The notes under the pieces were generated by a model. That model was not told where the DNA came from and ran no database searches. It saw nothing but the letters and a program-made list of their open reading frames with translations. Below are positions 11,485-22,642 of a stretch of DNA of 64,000 nucleotides, in pieces (positions within the stretch are counted from its first letter, which is position 1; every line of letters starts with the position of its first letter). Made by a program: the position numbers and the translations under genes. Origin of the DNA: Ophioderma brevispina (lineage: Eukaryota; Echinodermata; Ophiuroidea; Amphilepidida; Ophiodermatidae); assembly GCA_023653785.1 (NCBI GenBank), contig JAMKCH010051594.1, positions 1 through 64,000 on the forward strand. The letters run 5' to 3'.

Positions 11485-11786
11485 CTGCTTCCTGTGCACC
11501 CGGCAAACCAGAGTGAACAAGAGTTTGGTCTCCCAACGTGACAATGGGGGACCAGGCCTAGTCTGATGGGACGTCCTATCGTGGCTTTTTTGTAGAAAAA
11601 AGGGCAAACCGGTTCCAGGACGGGAGAGAGTGAATACCACACACTGTGATAGAATATAGGAAATGAAAGTACACAGTATCGAAGTTGGTAGAAAATGACA
11701 AATTCAATTCCGTTGTAATTGCAACCAATGCAGCTGGTGAGGGACCACAAAGCGATCCATCGGATGAAGCATGCGGTAAAACTGCA
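11485..11786 (+). CDS. Fibronectin type III domain exon of a titin/twitchin-like protein (copy 2)
   Basis: The 302-bp exon is homologous along its length to 3228-3526, with acceptor TTACCAG and donor GTATAG (from 11,787). Fn3 landmarks: PVHPANQSE at the start; a glycine-rich turn then FVEKRANRF in strand C; REWIPHTV in strands C'/E; and in a shifted frame FRVIATNAAG followed by GPQSDPSDEA of strand F/G. It is phase 1-1 like copy 1. Five or so single-base errors break the frame. Together the two exons show the host gene runs on the plus strand across at least 8 kb with one domain per exon, so the transposons between them are intronic. Confidence 0.75.
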
Positions 11787-11842
11787 GTATAGTAATGGCA
11801 TTTAGTAAACTGCCAGAGGGACTTTAACCGCCGTTAGTGCCC

Positions 11843-11920
11843 CAAAGAGAGAGAGAGAGAGGAGGGAGGGACAGAGGAGAGAGGAGAGAGAGGGAAGAGA
11901 GATGAGAGAAGTAGTAGATA
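11843..11920. repeat. (GA)n-rich simple repeat
   Basis: About 75 bases of GAGAGAGA and GAGGGA interruptions follow the exon's donor by some 60 bases. It is preceded by the motif CCGTTAGTGCCCC, which belongs to the repeat family clustered at 35.4-36.2 kb. Confidence 0.8.
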
Positions 11921-12570
11921 AGGGGCATACGAGCTCATTTTCTGTGACGCTGTATATTTGGCAAACCACATATAACCACATATGTTTTTAACAGAAATCA
12001 CTCTGCAATTACCCCTCTCCATCCCCATACATCACATACAACACACAGCAAATCCCTCGATAACAACCTCCTGGATACCCCTATGCACAACAACTTCTGT
12101 TAAACCTGCTCCTTTCCCAAAATTTGTTTTTTGCAAACAAAATTGCATATAACAAAAAGATGGCAGCGCAAAAATCTAGCAAAAAATTTCAACCGAGGAG
12201 TTCGATCAATCTGCGAGGATCAGCAACCAGAATTCCAAAATACCTAAAATGGGAGAGCGAACTGGAAGTCGACGCAATCTACATGATCACAGGCATAAAC
12301 ATTTAAAACCTCCAATGGAAATGGCTGTACGTTACTCTCCATGGCTGGCGAACAAGTTTGGGCCTACTTCGTTTCTAACCCAAGAAGAAACTAGAATCAA
12401 AAAACCTCCTCTTTAGTTAGACCCAAAGGCAAGCGCAAAAGCAAGAATGGGCGCTATTACCACGACCTCGATCGGTGAACCCAAAAAACTAAATCCCAGC
12501 GATAAAACTCCAGCGAGGATTTTTTTTTAAATTTTGATCATGGAAAAAAAATGTAACATCAAAGCAAAGT
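11921..12570. other. Unassigned sequence upstream of the polymerase remnant
   Basis: A 60-residue basic open frame on the plus strand (12,124-12,306, beginning near MAAQKSSKKF) could be part of the same element as the polymerase fragment downstream, but it matches nothing I recognise. Confidence 0.3.
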
Positions 12571-12574
12571 AGTA

Positions 12575-13075
12575 CGGACACAGAGCGAAGCTGTGTATGA
12601 CAGATACGTTCCTCTTGTATGGGATTCAGACCTGAAGATTTATACAGGATATTACTACAGACGTGAAAAAAGCTTCGAAACTTCCCCCCCCCCCAATATC
12701 CAGCTGATCACCCATCAGGAATTTCAACCGGTGTGAATAAGAAAGTCCCTGGTCTATTTAAAGATGAAGCTGATGGCGAAATTAATTCCGAATCTGTCGG
12801 GAATTAAGGTCGAAACTTATACGCCCCTAAAGATGTATGAGGGAGAAGAAGAAAAAGAGAAGAGAAGACGAAAGCAAAGGGGGTGTGAAGAAAAAATGTG
12901 ATCAAGAATAAAATATACCTTCGAGGATTACAAAAAATGCTTATTTGGACCAAAAACCTCAACGGAGAAACTATGAACGTGATCCAGAAGCTACGCCTCA
13001 TGAGATCTTACAGAGGAGGGTAAACAAGGTCGCTCTGGATGCAAAAAAGATGACAAGCGTTTTATACCCAGCAGA
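12575..13075 (+). pseudogene. Family B DNA polymerase, C-terminal remnant, Maverick/Polinton type
   Basis: Plus strand with frameshifts. The palm motif C (DTD) appears as MTDTFLLYGIQT at 12,597-12,632, followed by the usual D-L-Y-x-D-I segment. Then come HPSGISTGVNKKV (about 12,713-12,751), GLFKDEADGE (12,753-12,782) and, in the last part, FEDYKKCLFG (about 12,921-12,950), MNVIQK (12,972-12,989) and VNKVALDAK with DDKR (13,021-13,055). This order is characteristic of protein-primed family B polymerases of Polintons and related adintoviruses, which replicate the linear element. Only the last 150 or so residues of a 1,000-residue enzyme remain. It is about 9 kb from the virus-like block at 22-33.5 kb and may be an independent relic. 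Confidence 0.7.
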
Positions 13076-14635
13076 CAAAGAGTGACCACATACCGCTTTA
13101 TTATGAGTTGCATTTACCTATGGAAAAAGGTTATATCATAGACATACCTGTGCCTTAATATTGGTGTGCAACCTCTCCAACCGACTCCCGATGTCACACT
13201 CACGAATGGGGTTACAAAACAATGCGCAGCAAAAAAAAAAAAAAAAAAAAACTCTCAATTGGAAAATTTCCAATGGGGTGATTTTTATTAGATCATTAAA
13301 TTTCAATTGGCCATATTTATCTTACCTTATCTGGCATACAGCAACGCTATGTTGATTCAGTCGATTTTTGCTTTTAAAAAAATATATTCCAACACAACAC
13401 ATTATAGTATTCACTATATCTGGCCAATAAAACACACACGTAATTTAAGTTGTTAATATTTTCAGGATATGCAGGGGATGCCAGATGAGGGTCGCCGATT
13501 TCATTGAGATTTTATGTGGGTGGTAGGTAGTAAAAGTATCCAAAAAGCACAAACTTAAAAAAATTAACCCGGACCCCCTTTAATTGTTAAATTGAACCCC
13601 CTCCTAAAATAGCCCATCTTCTGCCTCCAACAGCAAGAAGAAAAAGCCAATTGTTACCAAATTTAAAGCCACAGTACCAGAAGGCAAACTTTTCAACTTC
13701 AATTTTATCTGCCTTAAAGTGTAATACCCTGAGGGGATGTCGGAAGACACTTACAGCTTCCAGCTGCTTTTAAAAGATACATTTTGCTACTTCAATTTTA
13801 CGTATTTTAGGTTTCGCGAAAAATGACAAAAATGGCAATTTCACCAATTTTTGCTATGAAATTCTCTATTACTCAAGAAAATTAACTTTGTGGATTTGTA
13901 GTACAAATCTAACATCCATAAGGTATTTCAAATTCTTTTCAAAAAGTTGGGTTTTTTCTCCCTGTCCTTTAGGGGGGCGTTTGTGAAATATTGACATTGA
14001 CACTATGTCATATAATGTAAATTCATATTTTTACTGTCATGTTAAAGAGAAGATGAGAACAATATGAATTCATATTGGAAGCTTTATGAGATTGTATTGT
14101 CAATTACATTTTTGAGATGTGGAAAAAGCAAACAGCTGGTGATTTTTTGGTGTATATGGTCTATTTTAAGGGGGTTAGCCCCCCCCCCCCCATTTATTGC
14201 ACAAAAATTGCATGGTAATTTAAAACCAACTTCGAAGAAGAAACTTCTCTTTTGTGCTATATTTTTCGAAATTTAAAAAAAGAAAGAACACCGGCCAATC
14301 GATTGGGCAAATGGGTGTTAATTCATACATGCCTACAGAAGCATTGCCTTTTATGTGGACCCAGCAAACAGCACACACTCCCACTATTCTGTTATTCCTA
14401 TCCGAACACAACCAATGCCACCTAAATACTAAGTCAAAATACATTCACTGTGACCCCTTTTTGCTCTCTCCGCCTAGCTTCCAATTAGAATTGTTGAGTG
14501 TTGGGGCGTAATAAATTAAATGAACCAAATAGAAATTAAATAAAAATAATAAATAAATATAAAACACTTCAAAATATTCCCAATTGTGATTGTTAGAACA
14601 TTTTCAATGTTAAGAAAAAGTTGGTTGAAACTTTT
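13076..14635. other. Non-coding, repeat-derived DNA
   Basis: An A run of about 20 lies at 13,231-13,250 and a C run at 14,180-14,191. The text between 13,480 and 14,280 has the flavour of degenerate dispersed repeats (GGGGG and CCCCC words). I saw no coding potential. Confidence 0.4.
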
Positions 14636-14647
14636 TTATATCTTTAT

Positions 14648-14858
14648 TGGGGCGTACGGTTCAACCCAGCCACTCCCCCGGGCTGAAGGTTGACCGATTT
14701 TTAGCAAAATCTGCGATTTGGGGACAAAAAATCACCAATTTCAGCAATTTGGAAAAAATGTTTTAAAAAATAACAAGATTTTGGCAAGATTTTCCCCAGA
14801 ATTTCACTTTGCCCAAAAAATTTAGCACCCCTCCACGAAAAGTCTACGCCGCCACTGC
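14648..14858. mobile_element. MITE-like repeat with GGCGTA termini
   Basis: It begins GGGGCGTACGG and ends in an inverted relative, GTCTACGCCGCCACTGC. These ends resemble those of the element at 15,407-15,718. The inside is AT-rich and has no gene. Confidence 0.5.
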
Positions 14859-14974
14859 ACACCACATGTATGTATTTCCAAGTATATTGATGAGTGTTGG
14901 GTTAATAAATTATTAAAATAACAATAAACTTAAATAGTGGGGGGGCGGGGAAGCTCCCCCACCCCTAAAAATAA

Positions 14975-15190
14975 GAAAGGAGAGGCCAATCCAAACTGGG
15001 AAAGGAAGAAAAGGGAGAAAGGGGTGGAGAAGAGGAAAAGAGGAAAAAAGAGGGAAAGCAAGAGAGAGGAGAAGAAAGGGGAAGGAGAATAGAAACCAAA
15101 AAGAAAAGATGAAGAGGTGAAGGGGGAGGGAAGGGAGAGAAGAAAGGAAAAAAGAAGTGGGCAAAGCTGGAGGAAAGAGAAACCAAGGAG
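14975..15190 (+). repeat. Polypurine tract
   Basis: More than 200 bases are almost entirely A and G on the plus strand, with non-periodic AAG/GGA words. The long open frames on the opposite strand (Phe/Leu/Ser/Pro only) come from this composition. A similar tract lies at 33,610-33,835. Confidence 0.8.
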
Positions 15191-15406
15191 AGTCTGATGG
15201 CTAGACCCCAAGTTTGTCTCCAACTTCCAAAGGCAGAGAATTCCGGTTATGCAATGTCATTTATCTATAATCTTAGAAGTTATCATAATTTTCTATATTA
15301 AAGAGGATTTTGTCTCAGTTTTTTTATTGAACATGAAGCTGGTTTCATAAACTGGAATTTCCATTGTTGGAATTGAGTTTTCAAAGGTTTGAATTGGCTT
15401 GGATAG

Positions 15407-15718
15407 CAGTGGCGTACCGAGGTAGTCGACCACAGGGGGCCAAATTTCCAAGTCCGACCGCCAGAGCGGACAAAATTCGTAAATCGCCCCGGATGATTTG
15501 CTCCCAATTAGGTCTGAATTGAGACAATGCGCGAGTAGCGCGGGAAAAATTGCCGAATTACTTAATTTTGCCCAAATTTGCCTGAAATTGGTTGTGAAAT
15601 TCCCGAAAAAGGGGGATAAAATGCCATTTTGGCCTATATCGTCCCGCGTTTTTCGATCCAGAGGGGGCACATTCCCCCCCCCCCCAACCTGCCCCCCAGT
15701 CGCGTCGTACGCCACCTG
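15407..15718. mobile_element. MITE with CAGTGGCGTAC termini
   Basis: The left end CAGTGGCGTACCGAGG is mirrored by CGTACGCCACCTG at the right. The 312-bp body includes GATTTGCTCC, GCGCGAGTAGCGCG and GAGGGGGCA words. The same family recurs at 36,712-37,000. The 140-residue frame on the minus strand is a by-product of the repeat. Confidence 0.7.
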
Positions 15719-15784
15719 TTATAGCTTTTTTCCAGGGAAGGCAGAAGGTTTTCAGTAAACGCCTTTGATTCATTTTACAGGGAC

Positions 15785-15900
15785 TTTAGAGAGGGGATTT
15801 GAGGGGAACTATGAAACATTTTTGTAAAGGAGGGGGGAACATGAAAAATGCTCCCAATGAAAAAAGGGGAACCTGACTTGTAAAATGATAAAATTTAACC
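15785..15900. repeat. GGGGGAAC-type dispersed repeat
   Basis: Reiterated AGGGGAACxTGAAA words (AGGGGAACTATGAAAC, GGGGGGAACATGAAAA, AGGGGAACCTGA) mark a family seen again at 17,820-17,960 and 19,710-19,810. Confidence 0.6.
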
Positions 15901-16830
15901 AAAAAAAATATTTCCTCCAGTCCCTGGCCTAAAAATAGTGACCACTCCCTTAAATTGCTCACATTTAAAATTCCTGAAGTCTTATTGCAATTGTCAATGA
16001 CCCAATTGTTGCAAAGGACACTTTCATCCATTGATCATGTTGCAGGTCGCCTTCAGAGGTCAAAAGACCATTTTAGGTTAACTAGTAAAAGGAAATTCTA
16101 CCGTGATGAAAGTGTTTATTTGGGCGTACTCAAGAGCGGTCCATAACGAAAACGTTGTTCCGATTAAAGAGGCGTCTGATTTGCTCGATATTTAAGGTTG
16201 CATTGCGAACTAAGGTTAACCCAGTTTTACCAAGGGAGCGGGGGAACACCCCTATAAACTTTCCTCCGGTTGCGCTTCAAATGCAAAAAGCTTGTAAGTC
16301 TTTCAGGTAATCGTTTTCTCATCCGTTCCGGTCTTTAGCACAAGAAATCGAACTTATGCCGTCAAGTCATGAAAGTAGAAGGTATAGGGTGGGTGCACCC
16401 ACGAATAATATATTGTACATGGTGTTTGAAAATTTCTGCCACAGTATGGCTCCTCTAAAATACAATGTTTAGGTAAAACTAGTCAATGCGGAGTATGTAG
16501 AAACTGAAAACACATGAAATCCAAATAATCTAACTTTTTAGCGCAAAACTTGTATTTTCATCTTTTCTGTGGAAAGTGCCTAATTTGCCACATTTGTGGA
16601 TTTAATGACGTCCTCGTAGCGCCATACTATGTATGTTAGGATACTATGTTGGTATCAATGGGAAAAAAACAACGAGGATATAGCTATCCACTGGTAATAT
16701 AATAATAAGCACCAGGTGGACTTTATAACAAATTCTCGAGGGGTGTGAATGAAGACCACACCCCCAACAGGGAGTGTAAACAAAAAGGCTTAGCTTAGTA
16801 AGATGAGGGTAAGAAATGGGGGTTAGCCAA
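15901..16830. other. No gene recognised
   Basis: Mixed AT-rich sequence without a coding signal or a clear repeat structure. Confidence 0.4.
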
Positions 16831-16837
16831 ATAGATA

Positions 16838-17205
16838 TTGAACCAGGTGGGAATTAGACCAAATGGATATTAGACCAAATGAATATTAGACAAATGGATA
16901 TTGGACAAGATGGATATTAGGACCAAATGGATATTAGGACAAAATGAAAGTAGACAAGAGGGATATTAGACAAAATGGGATTAGACCCAAATGGTGTTGT
17001 GGTTATTAGACAAATGGTAGTAGGACGAATTGGGCATTGGACTAGATGGGCCTTGAGGAGAAGAAAATGGTATTAGACATTTTGGTTGTTCGATAAATTG
17101 GATGTGAGAAGTAAGGGGTATTAGACAAATGGTATTATTAGACAATATGGTTTAGACCAATTGAAGTTAGGACCCAAATGGGATTAGACAAATGGCACTA
17201 ACCGC
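16838..17205 (+). repeat. Minisatellite, about 17-bp unit
   Basis: Roughly twenty imperfect tandem copies of GGATATTAGACCAAAT, decaying toward the right end. The unit length wobbles because of single-base indels. Confidence 0.85.
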
Positions 17206-17219
17206 GTTTTAGTGCCAGT

Positions 17220-17660
17220 GAAGGGATCAAGGTCATTTTGTTTGCTTAGTGTCGTGATTCAGGCGCTTTGTGGGTACAGATATTAGGTCAAGGTCATTTA
17301 TGGGTTGTTATGGTTAATAAGGGTGGTTATGTAGTACACTTTGGGTTGACCCGTTTTCATCAGATTTTGGTTGAAAGATCAGTACGTCGTATACTTGGTA
17401 TGCATGTGTTAACTGAAACAAAGGCCTGGGATTACGATGTTGAAGGTCAAAGGTCATTTAGATGTACACTTTGGTATTTTTTATTGTTGAGTGGAAATGA
17501 TTTTGTATAAAGTTCTCTGTTTACGTTGCAAGCACAGTGATGGATCCCGTGGATGAATCAGGTTCATATTTGCTATACCTATAACTAGGGTTGAAACCAG
17601 GGCCTTATGTGGGGGTATAGATGTGGAAGGACAAAGGTCATTCAGAGGTCACTTAAAAAT
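17220..17660 (+). repeat. Degenerate ~190-bp tandem repeat with AGGTCA half-sites
   Basis: Three diverged units carry the same phrases (AAACxAAGGCCTxxG, GATxTxGAAGGTCAAAGGTCA). AGGTCA words occur in every unit. At 17,444-17,456 two form a perfect direct repeat with one-base spacing (DR1), the classic RXR/HNF4-type nuclear receptor site. This may be coincidental to the repeat. Confidence 0.6.
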
Positions 17661-17819
17661 CATTCTCATTAGTACCGCTGACATCATTTACGTGAATCCT
17701 TCTTCAGCTTCAACTGGAACATTGATTTGCCAATTCCTGGGAACATGTTACAGGTAATAAGAGACCTTTTGGGACTGTTTGTCCCTAGGGACCGATCGTT
17801 TATGTTATGGCAGGGGGTT

Positions 17820-17960
17820 TCGGGCTGTGTGGGGGGATGGGAATGGGACAATTTTGGGGGGAAACCTGAAAAAAAATGCTTGCTGATCTTTCCTCACGAG
17901 TGTAAAGGGGGGAACCTGGAATTTTTTTCTGAAGAAATGGGGAGGGGGAGGGAAAGACCA
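17820..17960. repeat. GGGGGAAC-type dispersed repeat, second copy
   Basis: Words such as GGGGGGAAACCTGAAAA and GGGGGGAACCTGGAA place this stretch in the family described at 15,785. Confidence 0.55.
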
Positions 17961-20266
17961 TGGAGGCCTACATGACATAAGTTTGCTTATGTCTTGTGGG
18001 CCGTACACATCGACTGAGGTCATGAAGACTGCTTGATATATGGTAAGTGATTTCAACAAAAGACACTACAAACACCACTAAAAATTAATAACTTGTATGC
18101 AAGTATAAAACTCAGTCACAACCTTGATTTAATAGCAATAACTACCCAACTGATTTTAAAGAACATAGATTTCAGTGTGGTACCTTAATTAGTAGGAAAA
18201 CAGGATTGTATGTTAAAGTTGTTCACATGACAAAACGTTCGTCAGTCTGTTTCACTGGGCATAGTGCCAACAAAATGAGAAAATGCCGCAAAAAAAATAG
18301 AGTTGATTTGTTTTTAGTGTTCAATTTGTTGAATTTTGTTATCTTTGATATGTTTAATACTGGCCACATGGTTTCAGATTTGTGGTGAAAATAAGTGACA
18401 TAAAGGTGTTTTAAACCATTAAAAGAAGTATGTCACTATAGAAAACAAAAGCAGTATCAACTTACAATTACAGGCATTGTTCTCAATTAATAGTTCTGGA
18501 GAAATTTGGTGAAAGTAGCCCAACTGGTTACCGACTTAATTTGAAAGTTTAATGTTGACATCGGCCTAGTTTATTTGGCAGCTATTGAGCAATGGTGGTG
18601 TTTTAAAAAGTGTGAAAATCAAGACAAAACAAATAGTGAAATGTCAAAAATAGTCGTTTTCCAATGCAGTTAGCTATTTTAACTGAGAAATTTGGGTTCA
18701 AGTTTTTTATTTTATTACATGCATACATCTATAGCAAATCTGCTATCAGAATTTTCAAACAACACATGTTTGTATTTATAAACTACCAAGAAGCCACTAC
18801 TGTACAGGGTATAAAGCACTCCGACTCCAGTGTATCCGGGTTATTAAGTTGCTGTACAGTCATTATATATGGAAAAGATCTATAAATGATTAAAAGTCAT
18901 TGAATTAAATGACATAAATGCATTATACTCTTATACTACCAAGCTTTTTGTAACACGGTTTACTAAGGAGGTGGTTACCACCCCCGGAAGTTTGTTATAA
19001 AGACACGACTTGATACTATGTTTTCATTGGATCAGTGGATAGATAAGGTAATCACTCGTCAATTATACCAAAAAAGTACTAACGTACCTATTATGGCGTA
19101 AAAATGACGTTTTAAAGTCCGCAAGTCAGCACCAAAATTGCATTTCCCCGAAAATAGGCGAATCCAAACTTTGCGCTAAAAAAAGTAGGTAATCGGATTT
19201 TTCATGTGGTTTTTTCAGCTCTAAATGATGCACAATGGCTAGTTTTACATAGAACATAGCGATTGTAGAGACATACTGTGCAACAATATTTTCAAACTGT
19301 ACCCTAACTTTTCCTTGGGTGGCAACCACACTCCCCTACCCTTCCGACTTGACGGCAATACACTAAACCCAGTGAAGGTGATACCTTCACATTTTTTTTG
19401 CTAAAATTACCGGAAAGGATGGAAAATGATTATAACTGGAAGCTTTTTACAGAAAGATTTGGGCATTTAGCACCGGATGAAAGTTCACTAAAGGGGGTGA
19501 AAACCACTCCCCTTGGTAAGCCGAGGGTTAAATTAACGTTTTCAGAAGATTGCCACAAAAAAGTTTAAGAAATTGTTTCATTTTATGGAACGGTCACTTG
19601 ACCCATTTCCTTTCGAATATGTGTTCTTGTACAATCTGGGTCCTGATGGATATGCATATTCATGATTTGCAATATCTAATTATCATTGTACCACATTGAT
19701 ACAGTGATCGAAAACTAGGAGGGGGGAACTGAAATATTTGTAATTTATAAGGGGGGGGGGAACCTTGAAATATCATATGGAAAATGAAGGGGGGAATCTG
19801 TAAAATCAGGTAAAAAACTGAAAATGCCCCACTCCCACTCCTGCCGTAAATAACGTCGCCTCCCCTATGTTTAGACAAAATTACGCAAAAGAACCAAAAA
19901 ATCATCAACCTACTTGGTATAGAAGAACGTTTGTGTGAAAACATGGCCAAATTTTGGTAAAAAATTCAAAAAGGGGTAAACTGTCAAAAATTTGCAATGT
20001 TTCATTAATAATACTAAGGAAACTCAAATAGTTTGTAAATAAAAGTAGATGGGCTTTTAAGTGTAATTTTGATTTCTAAAGATCAACTAAATTTTCATGA
20101 AGTGGACTTCTTATGTATTTTGTTGTGTTCAACAATTACCATTTCACCACTGTACCATTAGTATAAAGAGCCTGGAAGGGCCAATTTTAGGGGGGGGGTC
20201 TCATTGCACGGCAGGGGGGACTCACTTGATTTTTTTACTTATTGTTATTGTAAATCCTTTGACCCA
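17961..20266. other. AT-rich non-coding DNA
   Basis: No gene was recognised. A third GGGGGGAACxTGAAA copy lies at 19,710-19,810 and a G-run repeat (TTTTAGGGGGGGGGTCTC) at about 20,186-20,205. Short open frames here show no conserved motif. Confidence 0.45.
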
Positions 20267-21370
20267 ACTAGACGATACCCCGAGCCGCGCGCAAGTGCTG
20301 TAGCATGCTAAAACTTTTAAACGGGGATCCGTCTGCTAATTCAGTCACGGTAAGGGTTATTTAGCACAGGCTGCAATTTGGTTTTCAGTGTGTAAGATCT
20401 TATGGACCCATCTTTTCACATTCTTCGGGGACAATTGAATATTAATTATTAAAGAACAATATACAATGTTGAATCTTAAAAAGGAATTTTTATTATGGGA
20501 CTCAACAGCCAGTTTAGGAAAAAAATAAAGATTTGCTGACGTCACGGCATTGATTGGGGTTAGTATTTGGCTCGGGGGACCCATTCAGGTAAAAATGACG
20601 TACGTATCCCTACATTGGAAAAAGCACCGATTTATCGTCATCGTACGTCCGGTTGTTGAATCAGTAGGGAAAAGGAAATTTTGTACTGTTTAGACATAAC
20701 TCCACGTGTCCTTTTGGGAAAAAAAATAGCACTTTTGGCGCAGAGGGTCTGTACTACCTGATTTAACATAGCTCCGGATTTATATATATCGGTCGCCCCA
20801 AGAGCAACTGAGATCTAATACCTGACACGTGACCTGGTACCTGACCCGTGACACCAACCTAAATTCATCTCGTACCGTTTATAACTACAAAACGGCAAAG
20901 CGGCAACATTCTGTATCTCTGTTGTGACAGCGTAATCGATCAAGATATTAGACTATACCGTGTTCTGGACAGGGGGGTAGGAAACACGTCTGCTCGATTT
21001 GGGCATTGGGGATTTCCAAACGTAATTTTGTTAAACTGCTACATGCATTTACTATGGCAGTCTCGGTGCCAGTGTCATTACAAAATCATCTCTTAAACCT
21101 TTGTTCAAAAGATCTTAGTAATTATCAATGATAAATTAAGAAAAAATATGCATGTTCCACATCAATTCAGCTTCTTTAAATTACCTGTGCATATCTCAAA
21201 CTCCAGAAACTTTCCCCGGCAAAAGTAATATCTATCAAACATAATACCCTTGAACAAACGCCGCCTGGCTACAGAGCTATGCAGCTCTGTAGCCACGCGC
21301 ACCGATACACTCTAATATCAAAACAGCCCTATTATAATATTATACACCCCAAAACCATTCACTCCTGATG
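20267..21370 (+). repeat. 1.1-kb inverted repeat, left arm
   Basis: This stretch matches the reverse complement of 58,655-59,804 almost throughout. Shared landmarks are the outer end CTAGACG(C)ATACCCC, GCGCGCAAGTGCTGT, a TATATATATCGGTCGCCCC box (20,782-20,800), TACCTGACACGTGACC, the palindrome CTACAGAGCTATGCAGCTCTGTAG (described here as a 24-base hairpin at 21,270-21,293) and the inner end CAAAACCATT. The outer end begins AGACG, and AG is the usual Polinton terminus, but no target-site duplication could be matched. The block of virus-like genes starts about 720 bases inside. It may be a terminal repeat of that element or simply a dispersed repeat. Confidence 0.8.
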
Positions 21371-22091
21371 GGTTAACCTATAAATATGATTGAATTCCGT
21401 CGACCCTCATCTGACAGCCTACATATGCAGCCTGCATGATTCTTACAAATAAACCTTACCCCAAGTCTGCCTCATACCAAGCCTCAGTTGTTTATATAAT
21501 TAATACAAACAACTGTAGCATCACCTATTCAACCCTACAGCGTGGCCTCCGGCATGAAAATTGATTTTATTCAATACATGTTAAATTGAGATTACCTCAA
21601 CCCCTGAGACGAATATTTTTAGAAAAAGCCGACCTCTCTTAACTTAAGCGGGCTGCTAGACTTATTGCCCTCGGGGGATATTTGGTTTATGAAGGTTGGT
21701 GATTGCTTATACTTATAATCAGCTTTGTGTTTTAGGAAATCACAAATACTACTGTCTCATAAATACTCTGCCTAAAGGTAAAAAAAATGATTCGGTGGTA
21801 TACAATTTATGTTTTTGTTACTATTTGTCCTACGCATATTATAATAGTATTGCATACCAGAAAAAACGGTGTTAGTGGTAATTTTATACTCTATATAAAT
21901 ACATTTTTTGTTGCTCTTATTGATACTGTGGAAAAACAACAGTGTTTGATTTTTGATACATTCCTAAATAGCTAACCGGTCCTAAAATAGCTAACCGGTC
22001 CTAAAATACTTAACCGGTTACTTCTTTCTTCTTAAACAGAAATTGACTTTTCGTATGTGCACTGTGACTGCTGCTTAATTACTGAACATGT
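21371..22091. other. Spacer between inverted repeat and virus-like block
   Basis: A 62-residue hydrophobic open frame (21,787-21,975, plus) shows nothing recognisable. At 21,970-22,020 the phrase CTAACCGGTCCTAAAATA occurs three times in tandem, the last copy diverged. This may be a promoter-proximal binding array for the gene at 22,092. Confidence 0.4.
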
Positions 22092-22367
22092 TTGCTGCCC
22101 TCTATATTTTGGAATCATTCTGAGGGCTCACATAATCAATATTCCAGCGTTGAGCTCGCCACGATAAGGTTAAAGCATTTTTCCAAACTGTTAAATGAGG
22201 AAAGCAACGTTTCATCATCTGGCCAAAGCAGGATTCTTCATGCTCGTAAAATAAACGAACGGACTGGAATTGATGAACAGAAGAAGAAATCAAAGAAAAG
22301 AAAAACTAAAAAAGCTAAAAACCAGAAAGATCTTAGAACGACAGAACCTAGAATAGAATTAGTGTGA
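22092..22367 (+). CDS. Small basic protein of the virus-like block, unknown function
   Basis: Open frame of 91 residues with an ATG at 22,092, uninterrupted. The N-terminal half is ordinary (HSEGSHN, ATIRLKHFSKLL); the C-terminal third is strongly basic (KKKSKKRKTKKAK near residues 64-77), which suits nucleic acid binding or a nuclear signal. I do not recognise a family. It ends 80 bases before a terminator-like hairpin (22,449-22,493) and faces the tiny minus-strand ORF at 22,548-22,642. An array of ACCGGT-containing repeats lies 70 bases upstream of its start. Confidence 0.45.
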   Translation: MLPSIFWNHSEGSHNQYSSVELATIRLKHFSKLLNEESNVSSSGQSRILHARKINERTGIDEQKKKSKKRKTKKAKNQKDLRTTEPRIELV

Positions 22368-22448
22368 GTCTGATATTCGAGAATTGAGCAGGGTATAGAA
22401 ACCGGTTCGGATGGTGAAGAAGACTAAATAAAAGTAATATCATAAAAT

Positions 22449-22493
22449 AAAAAAACCTCTTCGATACTCTAATGAAGTATCGAAGGTTTTTTA
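22449..22493. terminator. Terminator-like hairpin H1
   Basis: TTCGATACT and AGTATCGAA form a 9-bp perfect stem around a 7-base loop, extended by ACC/GGT across a 2-base bulge, with A tracts on the left and T tracts on the right. It sits downstream of the plus-strand ORF ending at 22,367. Shape and placement resemble an intrinsic terminator able to act on both strands. Confidence 0.65.
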
Positions 22494-22505
22494 TGTTAAA
22501 AAACA

Positions 22506-22538
22506 ATAAAATCCTCTTTATTGAAAGAGGGATTTTTT
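22506..22538. terminator. Terminator-like hairpin H2
   Basis: CCTCTTT and AAAGAGG pair around a 3-base loop, flanked by AAAAT on the left and ATTTTTTT on the right. It lies 10 bases past the stop of the minus-strand ORF 22,548-22,642, suggesting H1 serves the plus-strand gene and H2 the minus-strand one. Confidence 0.6.
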
Positions 22539-22547
22539 TCATTGAAT

Positions 22548-22642
22548 TTAAATGATAATAACTTCTTTGATTTTACAAAATAATAATCCTAAAACAAGAA
22601 ATGTCTTTAAAAGACTTGTACTAGAATTTGCTGAGTGTCCAT
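22548..22642 (-). CDS. Tiny membrane-type ORF, about 31 residues
   Basis: From ATG at 22,642 (MDTQQILVQVF) and through one single-base shift into FLVLGLLFCKIKEVIII, then stop at 22,548-22,550. One hydrophobic segment is followed by a short basic end, like the two other small minus-strand ORFs of the block (28,105-28,321 and 32,360-32,529). It ends at hairpin H2. The function is unknown; a small virion or host-membrane protein would fit. The short length and the needed shift keep confidence low. Confidence 0.35.

Noticed and set aside
15293..15715. 140-residue frame on the minus strand
   Set aside because: Falls within a MITE family present again at 36.7 kb, where the frame is not kept.
16838..17205. 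Short repeated units as possible CRISPR or regulatory array
   Set aside because: Contiguous 17-bp minisatellite without spacers.
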